Shown in pieces: positions 53,290 to 61,078 of a DNA stretch of 64,000 nt (positions within the stretch are counted from its first letter, which is position 1; every line of letters starts with the position of its first letter). The stretch covers positions 62,001 through 126,000 of the forward strand of contig JAEERY010000075.1 in NCBI GenBank assembly GCA_016286035.1. Reading direction: 5' to 3'. The notes below the pieces were generated by a model, which was not told the DNA's origin, searched no databases, and saw only the letters and a program-made list of their open reading frames with translations. The DNA comes from Lachnospiraceae bacterium (lineage in GTDB: Bacteria > Bacillota > Clostridia > Lachnospirales > Lachnospiraceae). Made by a program: the position numbers and the translations under genes.

Positions 53290-54882
53290 ATGAGCAATAT
53301 TGCTGAAGAAATAAATAAAAGGCGTACTTTTGCCATTATATCGCATCCCGATGCTGGTAAGACCACTCTTACGGAGAAGTTTCTTCTTTACGGAGGAGCG
53401 ATCAATCTTGCTGGTTCCGTAAAGGGAAAGGCTACTGCAAGACATGCCGTAAGTGACTGGATGGAGATCGAAAAAGAAAGAGGTATCTCGGTAACCAGTT
53501 CCGTACTGCAGTTTAATTACTGTGGTTATTGTATCAATATCCTTGATACTCCCGGACACCAGGATTTTTCTGAGGATACATATCGTACGCTTATGGCAGC
53601 GGACAGTGCAGTCATGGTGATCGACGGTGCAAAGGGTGTTGAGCCCCAGACAAGAAAGCTTTTCAAAGTCTGTGGCATGAGAGGCATACCGATATTTACA
53701 TTTATAAATAAGATGGACAGAGATGCCAATGACACATTTGAGTTATTGGATGAGATAGAAAAAGAACTTGGAATAGCGACCTGCCCCGTAAACTGGCCTA
53801 TAGGCTGCGGTAAATCCTTCAAGGGCGTTTATGACAGACATAAGCAGACGGTTGTTACTTATTCTGATACAGAAAAGGGTACAAAGGAAGGCGAGACAAC
53901 GGTCATTCCGATAGACGATGAAGATGCGGTCACTCAGGCTGTGGGAGAAGAGAGAAAGCAGATACTCTTTGATGAGATCGAGCTGCTTGACGGGGCCAGT
54001 GCAGAATATGATCTTGATGCGATAAGAAGCGGAAAACTAACACCCGTTTTCTTTGGCTCCGCACTTACAAATTTCGGCGTGGAGATATTTTTACAGTATT
54101 TCCTCCAGATGACAACGACTCCTCTTGCCAGAATATCAAAGGGGGAATCTATAGATCCCGTGGCAAATGATTTTTCTGCATTTGTATTTAAGATACAGGC
54201 AAACATGAACAAGGCTCACCGTGACAGGATCGCTTTTATGAGGATATGTTCGGGCAGATATGATGCCGATATGGATGTTAAGCATGTTCAGTCAGGAAAG
54301 GTAATGAGACTTTCGCGTCCCCAGCAGATCATGGCTGATGAGAGGAAGATCCTTGATGAAGCTTACGGGGGGGATATAATCGGTGTCTTCGATCCTGGAA
54401 TCTTTTCTATCGGAGATACTTTATGCATGCCCAAAGCTGACATCATGTATGAAGGCATACCTACTTTTGCTCCCGAGCATTTCGCAAGAGTAAGACAGAT
54501 AGATACCATGAAGAGAAAGCAGTTTGTAAAGGGTATCACTCAGATAGCACAGGAAGGTGCCATCCAGATATTCCAGGAATACAACACCGGTATGGAAGAG
54601 ATCATAGTCGGAGTTGTAGGTGTACTTCAGTTTGAAGTATTAAAGTACAGACTTGAGAATGAATATAATGTAGAGATAAAGCTTGAACCGCTTCCTTATG
54701 AGCATATCAGATGGATAGTTTCTGCTGAGACTGATCTTGATAAGATAGTCGGAACGAGTGACATGAAAAAGATCAAGGATCTTAAGGACAGACCTTTGCT
54801 TCTGTTCATAAATGAATGGAGCGTGGGTATGACTCTTGACAGAAACAAGGGACTTGAGCTTTCGGAGTTTGGTACGGCGTAA
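53290..54882 (+). CDS. prfC: Peptide chain release factor 3
   Basis: 530 residues, full length. GTPase motifs: ISHPDAGKTTLTEK (G1), GISVTSS (G2), DTPGHQDFSEDTYR (G3), FINKMDRDA (G4). The C-terminal TrmE/EF-G-like domains include GAIQIFQEYNTGMEEIIVGVVGVLQFEVLKYRL. RF3 releases RF1/RF2 after termination. It is preceded by the pnp terminator and an AAAGG ribosome binding site, with 31 nt to the next gene. Confidence 0.97.
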   Translation: MSNIAEEINKRRTFAIISHPDAGKTTLTEKFLLYGGAINLAGSVKGKATARHAVSDWMEIEKERGISVTSSVLQFNYCGYCINILDTPGHQDFSEDTYRTLMAADSAVMVIDGAKGVEPQTRKLFKVCGMRGIPIFTFINKMDRDANDTFELLDEIEKELGIATCPVNWPIGCGKSFKGVYDRHKQTVVTYSDTEKGTKEGETTVIPIDDEDAVTQAVGEERKQILFDEIELLDGASAEYDLDAIRSGKLTPVFFGSALTNFGVEIFLQYFLQMTTTPLARISKGESIDPVANDFSAFVFKIQANMNKAHRDRIAFMRICSGRYDADMDVKHVQSGKVMRLSRPQQIMADERKILDEAYGGDIIGVFDPGIFSIGDTLCMPKADIMYEGIPTFAPEHFARVRQIDTMKRKQFVKGITQIAQEGAIQIFQEYNTGMEEIIVGVVGVLQFEVLKYRLENEYNVEIKLEPLPYEHIRWIVSAETDLDKIVGTSDMKKIKDLKDRPLLLFINEWSVGMTLDRNKGLELSEFGTA

Positions 54883-54913
54883 ACCGTAAAAGAAGGTATA
54901 TGAAGGAGTAATC

Positions 54914-56227
54914 GTGAAAAAAGCACTGATCTTTCTTGCATTTTCAATATTGGTGTTCGGTCTTGTGATATCCTATGATATCACTCAGTGTGACGGTCAG
55001 GTCATAGTCAAGCACTTTATACATTCTGACTATGAGCCGCTTCTTGAGGGAGGCTATGAGTATGTTGCTCCTACTCTGGAGACAAAAAAGACCGATGATT
55101 CTTCGGATTTCTTCGGAGACAGCACGATCCATATGAATGAGACCGAGATAAGTGCCGATCAACTTACAGATGATGGGTATGAGAAAGAGGCAGCTGTGGT
55201 GGATCACACCGCTGAGGATGCCTCACGCGGTTACGAGTTTTATTTTGCCATGCTTCCCGATAAGGATAAGGAAGTCTACAGGGCTATGTATAATGCGCTT
55301 TCCCAGATAGAGAGCGGAAATGCCATCCCGACAGTAGATGAGGATACGATGAACAGGGTGGCAAATTATATAAGGCTTGATCATCCTGAGTTCTTTTATG
55401 CTTCAGATCTGGGATATACTCACTATACTATGGGAGGACAGGTCGTTAAGACAGTCCTTGCGGTTAAATACAACGATTCAAAGGCCAGCATCCGCCATGA
55501 CCTTGATTATATTGAAATGATCGCAGATCAGATACTGGCTTCGATCCCCGCAGGTGCCGATGATTACACTAAAGCAAAGATGATCTACGAGTGGATCATA
55601 TTGAATACGGATTACAGAACAGAAGCGGCTGACAATCAGAACATGAACTCAGTCTTTTTTGCTCATGAATCTGTCTGTGCCGGATATTCAAGGGCTTTTC
55701 AGTACCTGATGAACAGAGCCGGTATCGACACCACAATGGTAGAGGGTAATTCGCTTATAACAGGCGAGAGTCATGCATGGAACTTATGTAAACTAAATGA
55801 CGGTTATTACTATGTGGACTGCACATGGGGTGACGCTTCATATATGAAGAACGGTTTCAGCGGAGAGAGAGTAGCAAGTCTTAATTACGATTATCTGCTG
55901 GTGACTACCGATGAGATAAAGAGAACTCATAAGATATCTCTTGAGGATAAGCTTCCGGCCTGCAACAGCACCGATAACAATTACTATGTCCGTGAAGGAT
56001 TGTATTTCATGTCGTATGATCCTGCAAGGATAAAGGAGATGTTTGATGCTGCATATGCAGAAGGCAGGGATACCGTTTCCTTTAAGTGTGCAAATCTTGA
56101 AGTATATGATTCGATAAGACATGAACTTATAACAAAAAACGGTATATTTGATCTGCTCGGATCCGATGCCGCATCTATTTCTTATGTCGAAGACGAGGAG
56201 CAGAGAACACTCTGTTTCTGGCTTTGA
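54914..56227 (+). CDS. Exported transglutaminase-like cysteine protease-fold protein
   Basis: 437 residues starting with GTG (AAGGAG 6 nt upstream). An N-terminal signal/anchor helix (ALIFLAFSILVFGLVISYD) precedes an acidic spacer, then a transglutaminase core with Cys255 (ESVCAGYSRAFQYL), His287 (GESHAWNLCKL) and Asp302 (YYVDCTWGD), a complete Cys-His-Asp triad. Homologues act on surface proteins or peptidoglycan-associated peptides; the substrate here is unknown. It follows prfC closely, probably by chance of gene order. Confidence 0.85.
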   Translation: MKKALIFLAFSILVFGLVISYDITQCDGQVIVKHFIHSDYEPLLEGGYEYVAPTLETKKTDDSSDFFGDSTIHMNETEISADQLTDDGYEKEAAVVDHTAEDASRGYEFYFAMLPDKDKEVYRAMYNALSQIESGNAIPTVDEDTMNRVANYIRLDHPEFFYASDLGYTHYTMGGQVVKTVLAVKYNDSKASIRHDLDYIEMIADQILASIPAGADDYTKAKMIYEWIILNTDYRTEAADNQNMNSVFFAHESVCAGYSRAFQYLMNRAGIDTTMVEGNSLITGESHAWNLCKLNDGYYYVDCTWGDASYMKNGFSGERVASLNYDYLLVTTDEIKRTHKISLEDKLPACNSTDNNYYVREGLYFMSYDPARIKEMFDAAYAEGRDTVSFKCANLEVYDSIRHELITKNGIFDLLGSDAASISYVEDEEQRTLCFWL

Positions 56228-56287
56228 TCACACAATGAATCCCCTTTATAAATAGGAAGAAACTTATTTGACCGAAGAATGATAAAA

Positions 56288-56322
56288 ATATTGTTGACAA
56301 AATATATTTGATACAATATAAT
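56288..56322 (+). promoter_or_regulatory. Consensus SigA promoter of gpx-ohrR unit within an inverted repeat
   Basis: TTGACA (56294-56299), 17-nt spacer, TATAAT (56317-56322): exact consensus in both boxes. Arms ATATTGT (56288-56294) and ACAATAT (56313-56319) are perfect inverted copies that overlap the -35 and -10. TACAAT resembles half-sites of OhrR operators, and an OhrR-like regulator is encoded downstream. Confidence 0.75.
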
Positions 56323-56355
56323 GGGATAAAAGATAAAACATAAGGAGGTAACGAT

Positions 56356-56901
56356 ATGAGCAACTTTTATGATCAGAGTGTAACAGCAGTTAACGGAGAT
56401 GTGATCTCCATGAGGGATTACGAAGGAAAGGTCGTGCTTGTTGTCAATACGGCAACGGGATGCGGATTTACACCTCATTATAAAGATATAGAAGATATGT
56501 ATGAGAAGTTTCATGAGAAAGGATTTGAGGTTGTGGATGTTCCCTGTAATCAGTTCGCAGGCCAGACCCCGGGAACCGATGATGAGATCCATGAGTTTTG
56601 TACTCTCAAATACAACACTCAGTTTCCTCAGATGAAGAAATCTGATGTAAACGGCGAGAATGCATTACCGCTCTTTAAGTATCTTAAAGAGCAAAAAGGC
56701 TTTGAAGGATTCGGAAAAGGTCCCAAGGCTCTTGCGATGAGTGCGCTGCTTTCGAAAGTGGATAAGGATTACAAGAACAATCCGGATATTAAATGGAACT
56801 TCACAAAGTTTGTGATCGACAGAAAAGGAAATGTGGTTGCAAGATTTGAGCCGACTGCTAAAATGGAAGAAGTGGCAGAGTGTGTAGAAACTCTTTTGTA
56901 G
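56356..56901 (+). CDS. Glutathione peroxidase family (thiol peroxidase, Cys type)
   Basis: 181 residues. Catalytic Cys36 in NTATGCGFTPHY, the second conserved block VPCNQFAGQTPG, and WNFTKFVID with the conserved Trp and Asn. It is the cysteine, not selenocysteine, form, which usually uses thioredoxin rather than glutathione. It detoxifies hydroperoxides. AAGGAGG is 7 nt before the ATG. The promoter is exact consensus, suggesting strong expression when not repressed. An OhrR-like gene follows after 9 nt. Confidence 0.94.
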   Translation: MSNFYDQSVTAVNGDVISMRDYEGKVVLVVNTATGCGFTPHYKDIEDMYEKFHEKGFEVVDVPCNQFAGQTPGTDDEIHEFCTLKYNTQFPQMKKSDVNGENALPLFKYLKEQKGFEGFGKGPKALAMSALLSKVDKDYKNNPDIKWNFTKFVIDRKGNVVARFEPTAKMEEVAECVETLL

Positions 56902-56910
56902 GGAGAAGAT

Positions 56911-57354
56911 ATGGCTCAAAGTTATGATCAGCTTAAGTTAAAGAATCAGATGTGTTTTCCGCTGTATGCATGTGCGCGCAAGATCGTCAATGCGTACACA
57001 CCTTTTTTAAAGCCGATAGGTATTACATACACCCAGTATATTGTATTTATGGTGCTGTGGGAAAAAGAAGAAGTGACTGTCGGCGAACTCGGAGCGGCCC
57101 TGCATCTGGATGCGGGAACTCTTACTCCGCTTTTAAAAAAGCTGGAGAAAGAAGATTACATCACAAGGAATCGTTCAAAAGAAGACGAGCGTATCACATG
57201 CATACATCTGACTGATAAAGGCGATAAGCTTAAGGAAAAATGTGCACAGATACCGTTTAAGGTTGCATCAACACTTGGTGTGCTTGATGAGAAGGATCTT
57301 AAGGAACTGTATCGTCTGCTTTATCTGATACTTGATGCGGGTGAGAGTGTCTGA
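56911..57354 (+). CDS. OhrR-like MarR-family peroxide-sensing regulator
   Basis: 147 residues, MarR winged helix (ITYTQYIVFMVLWEKEEVTVGELGAAL, LHLDAGTLTPLLKKLEKEDYITR, DERITCIHLTDKG). Cys15 in LKNQMCFPLYACARK is at the same position as the reactive Cys of Bacillus OhrR. The protein probably represses its own operon and lets go when Cys15 is oxidised by organic hydroperoxide. The upstream peroxidase gene and the inverted repeat over the promoter support this. Extra Cys residues (Cys22, Cys78, Cys89) may add disulfide options. Confidence 0.9.
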   Translation: MAQSYDQLKLKNQMCFPLYACARKIVNAYTPFLKPIGITYTQYIVFMVLWEKEEVTVGELGAALHLDAGTLTPLLKKLEKEDYITRNRSKEDERITCIHLTDKGDKLKEKCAQIPFKVASTLGVLDEKDLKELYRLLYLILDAGESV

Positions 57355-57430
57355 CTTTCGTTGAAAAGGGATATCGACTGTGATATCATAGAATCTGAAG
57401 TTGAAATGATCAATATCAGGGAGGGATCAG

Positions 57431-57799
57431 ATGGGAGATATACAGGAATCTGGCGAGATGTATCTTGAGACCATACTTGTTTTATCGATGGAAAAACCGT
57501 TGGTCAGATCGATAGATGTGGCGGAATACATGGGATTCAGCAAACCCAGTGTGAGCAGAGCGGTAGGTATTCTTAAGGCGCATGATTATATAACCGTTGA
57601 GGATACGGGAAATCTCAAGCTCACCAAGACAGGTAAGGATATAGCAAAGAAGATATACGAAAGACATACGGTACTGACTGAACTGCTCGTAAAGCTCGGT
57701 GTGGATGAAAAAACCGCTTCCGAGGATGCCTGCCGTATAGAGCATGTTATAAGCAATAAGAGTTTTAAAGCCGTAAAGAAGCATACGGCAACATTATAA
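57431..57799 (+). CDS. DtxR/MntR-family metal-dependent regulator
   Basis: 122 residues. N-terminal winged helix (MYLETILVLSMEKPLVRSIDVAEYMGFSKPSVSRAVGIL) and a helical dimerisation half with metal-binding His and Glu residues (YERHTVLTELLVKLGV, EDACRIEHVIS). No SH3-like third domain, so it is nearer MntR than DtxR. Likely controls Mn or Fe homeostasis; mntP in this window is a possible target. GGGAGGG is the ribosome binding site. It ends at a strong terminator. Confidence 0.88.
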   Translation: MGDIQESGEMYLETILVLSMEKPLVRSIDVAEYMGFSKPSVSRAVGILKAHDYITVEDTGNLKLTKTGKDIAKKIYERHTVLTELLVKLGVDEKTASEDACRIEHVISNKSFKAVKKHTATL

Positions 57800-57807
57800 G
57801 ATTACAT

Positions 57808-57841
57808 ACGGGTCTGACACAAAAGTGTTGGACCCGTTTTT
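57808..57841 (+). terminator. Intrinsic terminator after DtxR/MntR-like gene
   Basis: ACGGGTC and GACAC pair with GTGTT and GACCCGT around AAAA, with T-G opposed between the helices, then a T-run. Confidence 0.85.
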
Positions 57842-57870
57842 ACTTAAATGTTTTGCTTTGACCCAAAATA

Positions 57871-57879
57871 TGATATAAT
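57871..57879 (+). promoter_or_regulatory. Extended -10 promoter of asp23-nusB-xse-isp unit
   Basis: TGATATAAT is an exact TGn-TATAAT extended -10, with only a weak -35 (TTTGCT at 57852-57857, 16-nt spacer). The start is near 57886. Confidence 0.6.
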
Positions 57880-57904
57880 ATCACCCGAAGAGAGGACTTT
57901 TATC

Positions 57905-58285
57905 ATGGATAAAGAAAGTAAGAAAAATTATGGAGTTACTCAGCAGCAGGGCATAGGTACGGTACAGATAGCCGACGATGTTATAGCAGTTATCGTAGGC
58001 ATAGCAGCTACCGAAGTTGAAGGCATCGCTGCTTTAGGTGACAATATCACAAACGAACTGATGAGCAAGGTTGGAATAAAGAATATCAACAAGGGCGTCA
58101 AGGTAGCGATCAATGACAGTCACGTTGATGTTGAAGTCAGCCTTACCGTAGGTTACGGATACAATATTCCCGCAACCTGTGCCAAGGTGCAGGAAAAGAT
58201 AAAGAACACCGTTGAGAACATGACCGGTCTTAAGGTCAAAGGTGTAAATGTTCGTATAACCGGTGTGGATATGCAGAAGGATTGA
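57905..58285 (+). CDS. Asp23/Gls24 family envelope-stress protein
   Basis: 126 residues from the ATG at 57905, which has GAGGA 8 nt upstream; the longer frame to 57848 begins upstream of the likely transcription start. GTVQIADDVIAVIVGIAATEVEGIAAL, HVDVEVSLTVGYGYNIPATCAKVQEKIKNTVENMTGLKVKGVNVRI are the family blocks. It is a soluble protein found at the membrane and linked to cell-wall stress. In Firmicutes one member is typically encoded just before nusB, as here. Confidence 0.92.
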   Translation: MDKESKKNYGVTQQQGIGTVQIADDVIAVIVGIAATEVEGIAALGDNITNELMSKVGIKNINKGVKVAINDSHVDVEVSLTVGYGYNIPATCAKVQEKIKNTVENMTGLKVKGVNVRITGVDMQKD

Positions 58286-58294
58286 CCGGTATCA

Positions 58295-58699
58295 ATGAGC
58301 AGAAGAGAACTAAGAGAACAGATATTTAAGTTATTGTTTCGTATTGAATTCAACTCCGAGGAGGAGATGAAGACACAGTGTGAGCTGTTCTTCGATGATC
58401 CGGAACGTGAATTTAATGAAGAAGATACGAAGTATATACAGGAAAAGTACGACAGCATATATTCGAAGCTTAATGAGATAGACGGTCTTATAGATTCGAA
58501 AGCAAAGGGCTGGAGTTCTGACAGGATGGGTAAGGTTGAACTTACGATCATTCGACTGGCGGTTTACGAGATCATGTTTGATGATGATGTGCCGTCAAAG
58601 GTTGCTATCAATGAGGCAGTCGAGCTGGCCAAAAAGTTCGGACAGGACAAGTCTTCGGGATTCATAAATGCCGTGCTTGCTAAATTTGTGGAAGAATAA
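58295..58699 (+). CDS. nusB: Transcription antitermination factor NusB
   Basis: 134 residues. RRELREQIFKLLFRIEF at the N-terminus, and ELTIIRLAVYEIMFDDDVPSKVAINEAVELAKKFGQDKSSGFINAVL at the C-terminus, are the NusB signatures. It forms the rRNA antitermination complex with S10 (NusE). It starts 9 nt after asp23. Confidence 0.95.
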   Translation: MSRRELREQIFKLLFRIEFNSEEEMKTQCELFFDDPEREFNEEDTKYIQEKYDSIYSKLNEIDGLIDSKAKGWSSDRMGKVELTIIRLAVYEIMFDDDVPSKVAINEAVELAKKFGQDKSSGFINAVLAKFVEE

Positions 58700-58725
58700 C
58701 CGATAAGTACAGACAGGTGATCACC

Positions 58726-59931
58726 TTGCAGAAAGCATATACAGTCGCGCAGATCAATTCATATATAAAAAATATGTTTTCGCAGGATTACCTGTTAAAC
58801 AGTGTATCGGTGAAGGGTGAGGTAAGTAACTGCACATATCATTCATCCGGACATATATATTTTACGCTGAAGGATAAGCTGAGCGTGCTTGCCTGCGTTA
58901 TGTTTGCGGGCAACAGGACGAAGGGCTTATCTTTTCCTTTAAAAGAAGGAATGCAGATAATCGTTTCAGGCAACATAGATACTTATGAGCGCGACGGAAA
59001 GTATCAGCTGTATGCAAAAAAGATCACGCTTGATGGTATCGGCGAATTATATGAGAGATTTGAGCTGTTAAAGAAGGAACTTGAAGAGAGAGGAATGTTC
59101 TCTCCCGAATATAAACAGCCTGTTCCAAAGTTTGTAAAGAGACTTGGAGTGGTCACTGCTCCGACCGGAGCTGCGATAAGAGATATAATAAGTATCTCAA
59201 AGACCAGGAATCCATATATAGAGATAATCCTTTACCCGGCTCTTGTTCAGGGGGCGGATGCGGCACCGAGCATAGTGAAGGGCATAAAGATGCTTGAGAT
59301 GATAGGTGTTGACGCCATGATAGTCGGAAGAGGGGGAGGTTCACTTGAGGATCTGTGGGCATTCAATGAGGAGATAGTCGCTCAGGCGATATTTGACTGC
59401 TCTGTTCCGATCATTTCCGCAGTCGGTCATGAAACGGATACGACAATAGCGGATTTTGTGGCTGATGTAAGAGCAGAGACTCCGTCTGCCGCAGCTCAGA
59501 TCGCAGTATGTGAGATATCTAGGATCACGGATGCGATAGAAGAGTATAAAGATGAACTCTTTAATAATATGAGCAGGACCATTGAAAGAAGCAGAAACAG
59601 AGTCGAACTTTATAAGAGCAATATAGCAAGATTAAGTCCGCAGACGCAGATACAGGATAAGCGTTTCAGACTTATGAAGCAGGAAGAAGCACTCAGACAG
59701 TATATGAAGAATATTCTGGCTGACAGAAGATATGAACTTGGATTAAAAGCCGGAAGGCTTAACGGTGTATCGCCGCTTGAGAAACTAAAGCAGGGATATT
59801 CATATGCAGTTGATGCCGAAGGTAAAAACATCAAGTATACCGACAGTGTCAAAAAGGGAGATGAACTTAAACTGTATGTGACCGACGGATACATTGAGGG
59901 AACGGTAACCGGAACAAAGAAGGAAGGTTAG
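58726..59931 (+). CDS. xseA: Exodeoxyribonuclease VII large subunit
   Basis: 401 residues from a TTG start. N-terminal OB fold (YTVAQINSYIKNMFSQDYLLNSVSVKGEVSNC), catalytic core (RLGVVTAPTGAAIRDI, VGRGGGSLEDLWAFNEE, SAVGHETDTTIADFVADVRAETPSAAA), coiled coil and C-terminal GYSYAVDAEGK. The TTG at 58726 is preferred: AGGTGA lies 5 nt upstream and the resulting MQKAYTV start fits homologues, whereas the GTG at 58717 has no ribosome binding site. xseB follows after 3 nt. Confidence 0.94.
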   Translation: MQKAYTVAQINSYIKNMFSQDYLLNSVSVKGEVSNCTYHSSGHIYFTLKDKLSVLACVMFAGNRTKGLSFPLKEGMQIIVSGNIDTYERDGKYQLYAKKITLDGIGELYERFELLKKELEERGMFSPEYKQPVPKFVKRLGVVTAPTGAAIRDIISISKTRNPYIEIILYPALVQGADAAPSIVKGIKMLEMIGVDAMIVGRGGGSLEDLWAFNEEIVAQAIFDCSVPIISAVGHETDTTIADFVADVRAETPSAAAQIAVCEISRITDAIEEYKDELFNNMSRTIERSRNRVELYKSNIARLSPQTQIQDKRFRLMKQEEALRQYMKNILADRRYELGLKAGRLNGVSPLEKLKQGYSYAVDAEGKNIKYTDSVKKGDELKLYVTDGYIEGTVTGTKKEG

Positions 59932-59934
59932 TGT

Positions 59935-60156
59935 ATGGCTAAAGAAGACAACATGACACTTGAACAGATGCTTGATTCCCTGGATAAATGCGTGAACACG
60001 ATGGAGAGCGGAGAACTCACACTTGAGGAGTCTTTTAATGCATTCAGGGAAGGAATGGAACTTGTAAAACGATGCAATGACAGCATCGACAGGGTTGAAA
60101 AGGAAGTGGTCAAGCTCATGGATGACGGCAGCATAGAACCACTTGACAAGGAGTGA
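59935..60156 (+). CDS. xseB: Exodeoxyribonuclease VII small subunit
   Basis: 73 residues, helical. TLEQMLDSLDKCVNTMESGELTLEESFNAFREGMELVKRCNDSID is the XseB pattern. It assembles with XseA. The start is 3 nt after the xseA stop; its last codons contain the ribosome binding site (AAGGAG) of ispA. Confidence 0.95.
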   Translation: MAKEDNMTLEQMLDSLDKCVNTMESGELTLEESFNAFREGMELVKRCNDSIDRVEKEVVKLMDDGSIEPLDKE

Positions 60157-60160
60157 TGGT

Positions 60161-61078
60161 ATGACATTTAACGAAGAACTCGATATAAAAGTACAGTATA
60201 TTGAAAGTGTTATCGATAAATATGTGCCTGAAGAGGAAGGATTTGCCAAAACTGTTATAGAAGCCATGAATTACAGCCTCAAATCCGGAGGGAAGAGATT
60301 AAGACCGCTTCTCATGTTTGAGGCGTACAGACTCTTTGGCGGTGAAGATGATATCGTGGAGCCTTTTATGGCGGCTATAGAGATGATCCATACTTATTCT
60401 CTTGTGCATGATGATCTTCCGTGCATGGACAATGATGAATACAGAAGAGGAAGAAAGACTACGCATGCGGTATTCGGGGAGACCATGGCAGTACTGGCAG
60501 GAGACGGATTGTTAAACTATGCGTTTGAGACGGCATGCAGGGCATTTGATAAACTCAACGTTTTGCAGTCTGCGGATTATTCAGCGATGACCATAGGCCG
60601 TGCTATAGGTATCCTTGCCGGAAAGAGTGGAATATACGGAATGATCGGAGGACAGTGTGCCGATATAGAGGCAGAAAAACTATCTCCGGAACAGGTTGAT
60701 GAGAAGCGCATTCTCTACATACATGAACATAAGACTGCAGCGCTCATACAGAATGCACTGATGATAGGTGCTGTTTTAGCCGGTGCAAACGAGATAAACC
60801 TGGCAAAGATAGAGAGAGTCGGATACAATGTAGGGCTTGCTTTCCAGATCCAGGATGACATACTTGATGTAACGGGTACATTCGAACAGCTTGGAAAAGA
60901 TATAGGTTCCGATGAAAAGAACGGAAAAACAACCTATGTTTCAATAAACGGATTAAACAAGTCAAAAGCCGATGTCGAAGCTTTGAGCGAAGAGGCGGTA
61001 AATATCCTTAAGGATATGGGGGACGGTAATGAATTCCTTGAGGAACTCATAATATATTTGGTGAACAGGACAAAATAA
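60161..61078 (+). CDS. ispA: Farnesyl diphosphate (polyprenyl) synthase
   Basis: 305 residues. First Asp-rich motif HDDLPCMDNDEYRRG and second FQIQDDILD; GGKRLRPLL at the N-terminus. It makes FPP from IPP and DMAPP, the substrate of UppS. The ATG at 60161 has AAGGAG 7 nt upstream; the in-frame TTG at 60143 lies inside xseB and is less likely. dxs begins at the next base after the stop. Confidence 0.95.
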   Translation: MTFNEELDIKVQYIESVIDKYVPEEEGFAKTVIEAMNYSLKSGGKRLRPLLMFEAYRLFGGEDDIVEPFMAAIEMIHTYSLVHDDLPCMDNDEYRRGRKTTHAVFGETMAVLAGDGLLNYAFETACRAFDKLNVLQSADYSAMTIGRAIGILAGKSGIYGMIGGQCADIEAEKLSPEQVDEKRILYIHEHKTAALIQNALMIGAVLAGANEINLAKIERVGYNVGLAFQIQDDILDVTGTFEQLGKDIGSDEKNGKTTYVSINGLNKSKADVEALSEEAVNILKDMGDGNEFLEELIIYLVNRTK

